From a virus, in the IMG/VR virus record IMGVR_UViG_3300034106_005874, positions 1 through 36,422 of that record: 36,422 bases of DNA, one strand, 5' to 3'. Shown here piece by piece: positions 29,304-35,333 of the stretch. A program made the translations under genes and the position numbers. Numbering within the stretch: position 1 is the first letter of the stretch; each line of letters begins with the position of its first letter. The notes under the pieces were generated by a model. That model was not told the DNA's origin. It worked only from the letters and a program-made list of their open reading frames with translations, and ran no database searches.

Positions 29304-30194
29304 ATGTCACCCAGCCCACCAGGATCAGCCCTGGCAACCGTTGATAGCCCAGCTTTTGCGCTGCAGGTCCGCAACGTTGACGACCTAGCCCGCCTGGCGC
29401 GGGTGTTCGCAGCGTCCGGGTTGTTTGGCCGCAACGGCAACCAGGAAACCCAGATCGCTGAGTGCGCCATCCGGCTAATGGCCGGCATGGAAGCCGGGTT
29501 CTCGCCGTTTGCCAGCGCCACCGGCGTGCACATCATCGAAGGCAAGCCAGCTTTCAGCTCGAATCTCCTGGCGCAGGCTGTGCGGCGCCACCCGGTTTAC
29601 GACTACCAAGTGCTGGAGCACAGCGCAACAGTTTGCCGCATCCAGTTCACCGCCTACGGCCAACCCATTGGCGTGAGCGAGTTCACGATTGAGATGGCCA
29701 AGCGGGCTGGCCTTGCTAGTAAGTCAATCTGGCAAAAGTATCCGGAAAACCTTCTTTTCGCACGTGCGCTCACCAGCGGCATGCGGACCCATTGCCCCGA
29801 CGCGTTGGGAGGCGCCACTGCCTACACCAAAGAGGAACTGGGCGGAGATGCTGAACCGGTTCCGGTCACTGTGACCGAGGTCACACCCCCTCAGCCGCAA
29901 CCCCAAGAGCCAACCCCCAGCCTGGCCGAGCTTCGCGCTCAGGCATCCATCGCCTGCGGCAGTGCCGGGCTGACCGCAGAAGGCCTGGAGGCCTTCTGCT
30001 CCGAGCTCAGCAGCGGCTATGGAGTGACTCTGGCGGCCGTCTCGTCGGAGCTCCTGGCCAAGATCGTCCGCAGCGGAATCAGCGCCGAAACCGTCGCCCG
30101 CTGCAACGCGGCCGGAAAAGCCCTGACCGTCGCTGTCGACAACGAACCCCCTGCCACCTGGCAGGCCACCGAATCCACTGCATCCCATGAATAG
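29304..30194 (+). CDS. RecT-like single-strand annealing protein
   Basis: A 296-residue protein. The conserved core is residues about 45-175: AIRLMAGMEAGFSPFASAT, VHIIEGKPAFSSNLLAQAV, SEFTIEMAKRAGLASKSIW, YPENLLFARALTSGMRTHC and ALGGATAYTKEELG. This order (repeat-rich helix, GxxxVxGKP, K-x-x-W, P-x-x-M/L-x-xRA) is that of RecT/Redbeta-type annealing proteins in phages. It pairs complementary single strands during recombination. The C-terminal 90 residues after a P/Q linker are variable. It overlaps ssb by eight bases, the usual partner. Confidence 0.7.
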   Translation: MSPSPPGSALATVDSPAFALQVRNVDDLARLARVFAASGLFGRNGNQETQIAECAIRLMAGMEAGFSPFASATGVHIIEGKPAFSSNLLAQAVRRHPVYDYQVLEHSATVCRIQFTAYGQPIGVSEFTIEMAKRAGLASKSIWQKYPENLLFARALTSGMRTHCPDALGGATAYTKEELGGDAEPVPVTVTEVTPPQPQPQEPTPSLAELRAQASIACGSAGLTAEGLEAFCSELSSGYGVTLAAVSSELLAKIVRSGISAETVARCNAAGKALTVAVDNEPPATWQATESTASHE

Positions 30195-30630
30195 CATCAC
30201 CCTTGTCGGTCGCGCTGGTCGCGATCCCGAAGTCCGCTACTTCGAGTCCGGCAGCTGCGTCGCCAACCTCACGCTTGCGGTGAACCGCCCAGTCAAGAAC
30301 GAGGAACCGGACTGGTTCAATCTTGAGATCTGGGGGAAACAGGCCCAGGTTGCTGCTGACTACGTCAAGAAAGGATCCTTGATTAGCATCACCGGATCCA
30401 TGCAGTTCCAGAAATGGACCGACCGGGCTACGGGAGAAGAGCGCTCCAAGCCCGTTGTCCGCGTCGATCGCCTGCAGCTCCTCGGCAGCAAGCGGGATAG
30501 CTCTGGCGATGCCGCGCCACAGGCCGATCCCCCCGCAGCCGCGCCCCGACCACGCGCCACCGCTCCAGCTGCCCCGCCAGCGTGGGATGGAAGCGGCGGG
30601 GTTTCTGGTGACGAAGACATTCCGTTTTGA
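30187..30630 (+). CDS. ssb: Single-stranded DNA-binding protein
   Basis: A 147-residue SSB. The OB fold spans residues about 1-105: SITLVGRAGRDPEVRYF, VANLTLAVNR, WFNLEIWGKQAQVAADYVK, KGSLISITGSMQFQKWTD. A P/A-rich linker leads to the acidic tip GDEDIPF, the signal that binds partner proteins in bacterial SSBs. It coats single strands at the fork and loads recombination enzymes. The ATG lies inside the end of the RecT-like gene. Confidence 0.95.
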   Translation: MNSITLVGRAGRDPEVRYFESGSCVANLTLAVNRPVKNEEPDWFNLEIWGKQAQVAADYVKKGSLISITGSMQFQKWTDRATGEERSKPVVRVDRLQLLGSKRDSSGDAAPQADPPAAAPRPRATAPAAPPAWDGSGGVSGDEDIPF

Positions 30631-30640
30631 GGTGCCGACC

Positions 30641-31006
30641 ATGCCAGCCCCGGATTTTCATGCAATGGCCGCCAGAAAAGCGGAACACCTACCGCCAGAT
30701 TGGACGCCGCGCATTTACCGGACGTGCGGGACTATTGGGTTTGAGTTGATCGGAGCAGTTCCGATTGGCTTTGTCAGCCGCGGGATTCACAAAGGAAAGC
30801 CCAAGTTTCCGCCGCTTCGGGAGATGCTGTGTGTCTACGTCAGCCGTGAACAGCTGGAAAAAACCAAGGCCGCCTGGCAGCAGGTAACTGGCCTCTGCAT
30901 CCACTGCGGTGGCGATGGACAAGAGATCGCAATGATCAACAGATCCGGCACCACGTACCGCCCTTGCGGTATCTGCCACGGCAGTGGTAAGGGGGTGGCG
31001 ACATGA
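30641..31006 (+). CDS. Zinc-binding protein of unknown function
   Basis: A 121-residue protein from the ATG at 30641. The C-terminal part has two CxxC pairs, CIHCGGDG and CGICHGSGKG, like a zinc centre of DnaJ (CxxCxGxG). The N-terminal 80 residues (RIYRTCGTIGFELIGAVP, FPPLREMLCVYVSREQLEK) are unassigned. Overlaps the next ATG by four bases. Confidence 0.65.
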   Translation: MPAPDFHAMAARKAEHLPPDWTPRIYRTCGTIGFELIGAVPIGFVSRGIHKGKPKFPPLREMLCVYVSREQLEKTKAAWQQVTGLCIHCGGDGQEIAMINRSGTTYRPCGICHGSGKGVAT

Positions 31007-31155
31007 CCCACACCTACCGCGCTCTGTCCTGCATCGTGCCGTTCCTCGTGGTAATCGGCGCCACGGCCGCCTTTGCCTGGCAGCTCCACCACCCCAACCC
31101 CTGCGCCGCAGCTCCGGAGACCTGCCGGCCGGCCTGGCGGGAGGTGCAGTCGTGA
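31003..31155 (+). CDS. Small membrane or secreted protein
   Basis: A 50-residue protein (ATG 31003). Residues about 7-24 (LSCIVPFLVVIGATAAFAW) form a hydrophobic segment, a membrane anchor or signal peptide; the short rest has two cysteines. ATGA overlap upstream and GTGA overlap downstream. Its C-terminus EVQS is the read-through of a GGAGGTGC junction. Confidence 0.55.
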   Translation: MTHTYRALSCIVPFLVVIGATAAFAWQLHHPNPCAAAPETCRPAWREVQS

Positions 31156-31349
31156 TCACCTGCAGCAGCTGTTCCAGCGCCATCCCAGATCCCGCTGAGC
31201 GGTGGCCCGACGATCACGACGGCACCCTGTGCCAAGAGTGCTGGGAGCGGGCTTGCTCGCGGTCCTGGTGGGTGATGGTGCGAGCCCTGGGGAACGCCGG
31301 CCTGCTCGATCCGCGCATGGATTTGCCAGCAGCGGAGGTGCAGTCGTGA
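31152..31349 (+). CDS. Small zinc-ribbon protein
   Basis: A 65-residue protein starting GTG at 31152 (VITCSSCSSAIPDP…AAEVQS). CSSC and CQEC, about 23 residues apart, are a likely zinc site. GGAGG stands 7 bases before the GTG and decides this start. Ends in the same EVQS as the previous gene. Confidence 0.6.
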   Translation: MITCSSCSSAIPDPAERWPDDHDGTLCQECWERACSRSWWVMVRALGNAGLLDPRMDLPAAEVQS

Positions 31350-31627
31350 GCTCCATCCCCTGGCGGCCTCACCACGAATCCGCTGACGCGTGGGCTGTTT
31401 ACGATCAGTGGGGCCAGTGCATCGCCACTGTTGCCCCTCAGCCTGACTCTGACGTCTTTTGGCAAGGCGTCGTCAGGTCGCGACCTGATGGCCCCTACCG
31501 AGGGATCAGAATCGATCGCTGCCCCAGCCGGGAAAAGGCCATGGGCGTTGTTGGCTATGAGCTCCGGCGCCACTGGCCGGAGGTTGTCGCATCGGAGCTC
31601 CCGCCAGGGGATGGAGGTGCGGCGTGA
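31346..31627 (+). CDS. Small protein of unknown function
   Basis: A 93-residue protein starting GTG at 31346 behind GGAGG (VSSIPWRPHHESADAWAVYD…PPGDGGAA). Strand-rich (DQWGQCIATVAP, FWQGVVRSRPDGPYRGIR). No family recognised. Four-base overlaps on both sides. Confidence 0.6.
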   Translation: MSSIPWRPHHESADAWAVYDQWGQCIATVAPQPDSDVFWQGVVRSRPDGPYRGIRIDRCPSREKAMGVVGYELRRHWPEVVASELPPGDGGAA

Positions 31628-31959
31628 TGATCTCCATCGCCGCCTTGCGGCAGCCCGGCTCCACTGGCTTCTCCCGGGACCGGGCGATCCTTGATCTGTT
31701 GCAGCTGGCTGAGCTGAATCACGCCCCTGGGCAAGTTAGAACACGGGAGCTTCGGCTCCTGTGGCGCTGCAGCCAGTCCCAGGTTTCCCGCCGTCTGGCC
31801 GCTATCAATGAACTGCCGGGCTGGCGGGTTCAGTGGCAGCTGGGTCGCGGCGCAGAGGCCTGGATCGGATCGGTCATTCCGCCGACAAAACCTCTCCCGC
31901 CACCCCCTCGGGAGCGGTGGGAGAGGCTGCGCATTGCGTGGGCAGGAGGTGCGGCGTGA
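31624..31959 (+). CDS. Winged-helix/HTH-like small protein
   Basis: A 111-residue protein starting GTG at 31624. RAILDLLQLAELNHAPGQV and RELRLLWRCSQSQVSRRLA fit a helix-turn-helix (RCSQSQVSRRLAAINEL as turn and recognition helix), then a WRVQWQLGRG wing. Probable DNA-binding regulator; target unknown. Confidence 0.6.
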   Translation: MMISIAALRQPGSTGFSRDRAILDLLQLAELNHAPGQVRTRELRLLWRCSQSQVSRRLAAINELPGWRVQWQLGRGAEAWIGSVIPPTKPLPPPPRERWERLRIAWAGGAA

Positions 31960-32249
31960 GCAACCCACCCGAGCACGGCGGTTTCAGTGAACCCGCCACT
32001 GGATCTACTGATCCCGTCAACCACCCTGCTCACTACACCGCTGGAGCGGTTGAGGTGATAGACATTCTGGAGCAGACAGCAGCCAGCGCCCCGGATACGG
32101 TAAGCGCTGGGTTGCAGTGGCAAGCACTCAAGTATCTGTTACGGATGTGGCTAAAGAGCAACCCACTTGAGGATGCTCTCAAGGCTCAATGGTACCTAAA
32201 TAGGTTAATTCTCAGAATTAGGACCACCACCACCAAGGAGACCCCATGA
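31956..32249 (+). CDS. DUF3310-family protein
   Basis: A 97-residue protein starting GTG at 31956. DPVNHPAHYTAGAVEVIDI, QWQALKYLLRMWLKSNPLE and DALKAQWYLNRLI match the phage DUF3310 signature (NHPxHY, K-Y-x-x-R, K-A-x-W-Y-L). Function is not established; the domain is frequent near nucleotide metabolism genes of phages. Its tail TTTTKETP is the translated leader of the next gene. Confidence 0.85.
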   Translation: MSNPPEHGGFSEPATGSTDPVNHPAHYTAGAVEVIDILEQTAASAPDTVSAGLQWQALKYLLRMWLKSNPLEDALKAQWYLNRLILRIRTTTTKETP

Positions 32250-32479
32250 CCACCCCAACCCCAACCCCCGCCGACCGCCTGGCGCTTGCGGTGTGCAGGG
32301 CTAGTTTGCTCTATCGCATACCAACCTGCCCTAGCCCTTGTCGCCACTGCAGCCGCATCAGCCAGGGCGTCACCCGCGAACTGGCCGCCATCCTCCGGGA
32401 GCGGCATGGCAGCTCAGCAACCGCCGATTGGCTGGAGGCGATCGGCAGTTATGCATCCACCGCGACAGAAACCCTATGA
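32246..32479 (+). CDS. Small protein of unknown function with Cys motif
   Basis: A 77-residue protein (MTTPTPTPADRLALAVCRAS…ASTATETL). A CPSPCRHC block gives three close cysteines; the rest is helical. Starts in the first CACCACCAAGGAGACCCC junction by ATGA overlap; GGAG lies 7 bases before the ATG. Confidence 0.6.
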   Translation: MTTPTPTPADRLALAVCRASLLYRIPTCPSPCRHCSRISQGVTRELAAILRERHGSSATADWLEAIGSYASTATETL

Positions 32480-32922
32480 CCCGTCTCTACTACGACGACG
32501 ACGACTCAGACCCCTCACAGGAGGGATTAGCGGCTGGCGCATTGTGCTCGGCAATCCGGGGCAAGCGAGGCCAGCAATTCCTGCGCGATCTAGTGCAGGC
32601 TTTAGATGCTTTGCCGTCGCCTGAGCTGGCGGCTGGTGCCCTGGAGGACGAGGAGACCGGATGTTGCTGTGCATTCGGCGCTGTCCGTCGGTTTCGTGGC
32701 GCTGATGCGGTGCCGTTGTGGTTTCACCCGATGGAAGAAGATATGACTCCAGATAATTTGGCTAAGCCATTCAATGTAAGCGAAACACTTGCCTGGGCTG
32801 TAGTTCAGGCTAACGAAGACGGGATGACCGGCAATGACGAATCAACGCGCCGTCGTCGGTGGAAAATAGTTAGAGACTGGGCTGTTAAACGGCTTATTCC
32901 CACCACCACCAACACCCCATGA
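32476..32922 (+). CDS. Protein of unknown function
   Basis: A 148-residue protein (MTRLYYDDDDSDPSQEGL…IPTTTNTP). Centre: IRGKRGQQFLRDLVQALDA and ETGCCCAFGAVRRFRGA; later NLAKPFNVSETLAWAVVQA, a pattern I associate with phage proteins of unknown function. The 3' third is AT-richer. It ends in the conserved TTTNTP tail of the next junction. Confidence 0.65.
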   Translation: MTRLYYDDDDSDPSQEGLAAGALCSAIRGKRGQQFLRDLVQALDALPSPELAAGALEDEETGCCCAFGAVRRFRGADAVPLWFHPMEEDMTPDNLAKPFNVSETLAWAVVQANEDGMTGNDESTRRRRWKIVRDWAVKRLIPTTTNTP

Positions 32923-33374
32923 ACACCAACCTCAATGCTCTGCCCCCGCAGCGCCCAGATTGCTTTGAGTCGGCCATGGAGTTTCTCGACGAACCTGAGG
33001 CGCCAGTGCTTCTGGCTTATGTGGAAGCCTTGGAGGCCCGCGTTGCCCTGGCCCAGCCCGAGCCGCAGGGGCCGACCCGCGACGAGCTTCGAGCCATGGC
33101 CGCCGAGTTTGCCGTTCGCACGCCGGAGGAGTTTGCCCTGGCCGTCCTCGCCCGCTGGGGCCGGCCTGCCATCACCCCCACCCCGGTGAGCGAGCGGCCA
33201 TGGGAGCGCGAAGGGTGGTGCGATGCGCAGGGGCGGTGCTGGCGGGCCGGCCCTTGCGAAAATGGCTGGTGGTCGTATGGCTACCCGCTCGATCTGATGC
33301 GCAGCCCTAGCCCGTGGACGCACATGCTCCCCCACTGGGCGCTCCCGGTGCCCACCACCAAGGAGACCCCATGA
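32919..33374 (+). CDS. Phage protein of unknown function (GWCDAQGRCW type)
   Basis: A 151-residue protein. Residues about 1-50 are helical (LLAYVEALEARVALAQPEP); about 95-150 hold RPWEREGWCDAQGRCWRAG and LPHWALPVP, blocks I recall from cyanophage and other phage proteins with no known function. Ends PTTKETP, read through from the next start junction. Confidence 0.7.
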   Translation: MNTNLNALPPQRPDCFESAMEFLDEPEAPVLLAYVEALEARVALAQPEPQGPTRDELRAMAAEFAVRTPEEFALAVLARWGRPAITPTPVSERPWEREGWCDAQGRCWRAGPCENGWWSYGYPLDLMRSPSPWTHMLPHWALPVPTTKETP

Positions 33375-33979
33375 ACACCGACAACAACTATGCTGCCTAC
33401 CTGCGCTGGTGGGTAAACGAAGGCAGTGGAATGCCGCCACTGGCCAACGAAGATGCAGAGGAGCATGTTCGCCGAATTACTGAGATTGCATGGCTGAACG
33501 GCGCCTATTGCGCCCGCGCCGAGCTGGCCAAGTCGGAGGCGGCCGGCCCAAGTATTGAAGACCTCGGGCCCCTGATTTCCTGGCTTGCCGAAAGCGCCAC
33601 CCAATCCGCAGATGCAGGCAGATCAAGGGATGCCGGCATGTTGACGTGGGCGGCGCAGGTGGTTGGCGAGCGCGTTGACGAGGATGCGCCTGAGTCCGCG
33701 CCGGTGGGGCCGAGCCTCCAATGGTCTGAAAACAAGCCGCCCAGCGAGGAATGTAGGTACGACCATTGCATAGCCGAAACGCCATTCGGTCGATTCCTTA
33801 TTACGTGGAAGAGTTGGAAGCAATTTGATAGCCCAACCGTTGACGAGGCGCCATGGGGGATCTGGTGCGTTGCCTTTGATTCCGTGGATGCAGCCAAAGC
33901 TGCCTGCCAGCGGGAGCTAGACGAACGCCTCGCCCGCTGGGTTAACCCTCTGTCCACCACCACCGCGGAGACCCCATGA
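33371..33979 (+). CDS. Protein of unknown function
   Basis: A 202-residue protein (MNTDNNYAAYLRWWVNEG…NPLSTTTAETP). N-terminal half helical (ANEDAEEHVRRITEIAWLN); C-terminal half strand-rich with many tryptophans (ETPFGRFLITWKSWKQFD, EAPWGIWCVAFDSVDAA). No family recognised. Starts and ends in copies of the CACCACC…GAGACCCC junction. Confidence 0.65.
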   Translation: MNTDNNYAAYLRWWVNEGSGMPPLANEDAEEHVRRITEIAWLNGAYCARAELAKSEAAGPSIEDLGPLISWLAESATQSADAGRSRDAGMLTWAAQVVGERVDEDAPESAPVGPSLQWSENKPPSEECRYDHCIAETPFGRFLITWKSWKQFDSPTVDEAPWGIWCVAFDSVDAAKAACQRELDERLARWVNPLSTTTAETP

Positions 33980-34473
33980 GCACCCCCAGCTGGCCCCAGT
34001 TCGCCCGGATCCCATTCGACAGCACCGTTGCCGCAGTGGTTCGGGCCCTGGGCGTGGAGATCCCGCCAGAGGGGCGACCGCGGTCATTCATGGGACCCGC
34101 GGGGTTCATCGCACACCACACCAGCGACGGCCGCTGGCTGGTGCGAGACGGTCGCGCGGCCCGCTACGTCGACGACGGTCCCGACGAAGTGCTGCGAGCC
34201 GCCAGGCTCACAGTCGGCACCCCCAGCGGCGACGCCCTCCGGCAATGGCTCTCCTGGTGGGGTGGGAGCCCAAGAAGCGGGAGGTGCCCCATGCCTGACC
34301 ATTTGATCATCGACGCCAGCCGCCAGCCGAATCAGATCCGCTGCCTGTATTGCGGGTTTGCCGAGGATCTGCGGCTGCCCATGGCTATCCCCGAGCTGGT
34401 GGCCTTGGAGCGGCGGATCAACGCCGAGCATCGGGGCTGCAAACCGCAACGAGCGGGGGAGGTGCGGTCGTGA
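33976..34473 (+). CDS. Possible fusion: primase-like N-terminus plus small zinc protein
   Basis: A 165-residue protein. Residues 1-104 (MSTPSWPQFARIPFDST, GPAGFIAHHTSDGRWLV, AARYVDDGPDEVLRAARL) look like one small protein. Residue 105 is an internal Met that opens a typical small-gene start (MPDHLIIDASRQPNQIRCLY, with CLYC and a later Cys). An upstream ribosome-binding-like GGGAGGTG precedes this Met, so two genes may have been fused in frame, or the second is also translated alone. The tail EVRS is the GGAGGTGC junction. Confidence 0.6.
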   Translation: MSTPSWPQFARIPFDSTVAAVVRALGVEIPPEGRPRSFMGPAGFIAHHTSDGRWLVRDGRAARYVDDGPDEVLRAARLTVGTPSGDALRQWLSWWGGSPRSGRCPMPDHLIIDASRQPNQIRCLYCGFAEDLRLPMAIPELVALERRINAEHRGCKPQRAGEVRS

Positions 34474-35060
34474 GCAACACCACCAACCGCCTACCGCTTG
34501 CCGCAGCCGAGCACATCGCTGTGGGCGTGATGCTGCAGCTGGAGCCCGACTGCGAGGTGATCAGCCTGGCGGGCTCCCTGCGCCGCCAGCGGCCCACGAT
34601 CGGCGACATTGAGATCGTGTGCGTGCCCAAGGCCTACGACGCCTCGCCGCTGTTCTGCAGCGGCATTGCCAGGGTGGTGAACCAGTGGCCGAAGGTGAAG
34701 GGGGAGCTCCCCTGTCGCTACACCCAGCGGATCCTGTCGGAGGGGATCCGGCTCGATCTGTTCATGGTCCATCTCGACGGCTACGGCCTGCAGCGGGCGA
34801 TCCGCACCGGCTCAGCTGACTGGTGCCGCACGGTGCTGGCGCCGGCCTGGGTGCGGGCTGGCTACCACTCTGAGGGTGGCCTGCTGCGCCGTGCGGATGG
34901 CTCGCTGGTGCCCTGCCGCACAGAGCCAGAGCTGTTCACCCTGATCGGCCTCCGGTGGGTAGATCCGCAGGATCGGGAGGTGCCCCACGCCTCAGCACCT
35001 GATCATCGACAGCACCCTGCGGCCCGCCGGAGCCGCACTCATCTCACCCCCACCCAATGA
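34470..35060 (+). CDS. DNA polymerase X/beta-like nucleotidyltransferase
   Basis: A 196-residue protein starting GTG at 34470 behind GGAGG. Signature of the fold: VISLAGSLRRQRPTIGDIE (GS, then G-D-I-E with two acidic residues) and about 55 residues later GIRLDLFMVH (third acidic residue). Then RTGSADWCRTVLAPAWVRA and TEPELFTLIGLRWVDPQDR, as in pol-beta-type palm/thumb proteins. It lacks an N-terminal 8-kDa domain, so it is short. Probable gap filling or end joining of phage DNA. The last 25 residues derive from a diverged copy of a start region (34975-35010). Confidence 0.75.
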   Translation: MSNTTNRLPLAAAEHIAVGVMLQLEPDCEVISLAGSLRRQRPTIGDIEIVCVPKAYDASPLFCSGIARVVNQWPKVKGELPCRYTQRILSEGIRLDLFMVHLDGYGLQRAIRTGSADWCRTVLAPAWVRAGYHSEGGLLRRADGSLVPCRTEPELFTLIGLRWVDPQDREVPHASAPDHRQHPAARRSRTHLTPTQ

Positions 35061-35076
35061 AACTCACCTGCTCCCA
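35052..35076 (+). repeat. Start-codon direct repeat E, copy 1
   Basis: A 25-bp block with ATGAAACTCACCTGCTCC at its centre, starting five bases before the ATG at 35057. Identical to 35309-35333; the next 13 bases match at 10 positions. Confidence 0.85.
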
Positions 35077-35317
35077 ATCCGACCTCAACGATGACAACCG
35101 AAGCACCGACATCAAAGATGGTGCTGCTTTTGAGCGGAAGCGCATCTGCGCAGTCATAGATTACTCAGCCGACCATCTTCACGAAATCAAAGAAATCGGC
35201 GAAGTCAATCCCGCTCTTCTTGTATTTGGCCGCATTGTTTTACGGCTGCTTTCCAAGACTGTAAAAGATCTTCCTGATTTCGAGATCTCCTTTGACGAAT
35301 CCGAGTCAACCCAATGA
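35057..35317 (+). CDS. Small protein with DnaN-derived N-terminus
   Basis: An 86-residue protein. Its first residues MKLTCSQSDLN copy the first residues of the DnaN that follows (MKLTCSQAELN), then it becomes unrelated: acidic and charged (DGAAFERKRICAVIDYSAD, VNPALLVFGRIVLRLLSKT). It is AT-richer than its neighbours. It lies between 25-bp repeats and looks like a one-gene insert that uses the duplicated dnaN start. It ends four bases into dnaN (ATGA). Confidence 0.7.
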   Translation: MKLTCSQSDLNDDNRSTDIKDGAAFERKRICAVIDYSADHLHEIKEIGEVNPALLVFGRIVLRLLSKTVKDLPDFEISFDESESTQ

Positions 35318-35333
35318 AACTCACCTGCTCCCA
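35309..35333 (+). repeat. Start-codon direct repeat E, copy 2
   Basis: Identical to 35052-35076, 257 bp away; contains the dnaN ATG at 35314. Confidence 0.85.

Noticed and set aside
31140-34473. CRISPR array from the regularly spaced repeats
   Set aside because: Repeats are short, spacing is gene-length, and each copy is a start junction. No cas genes.
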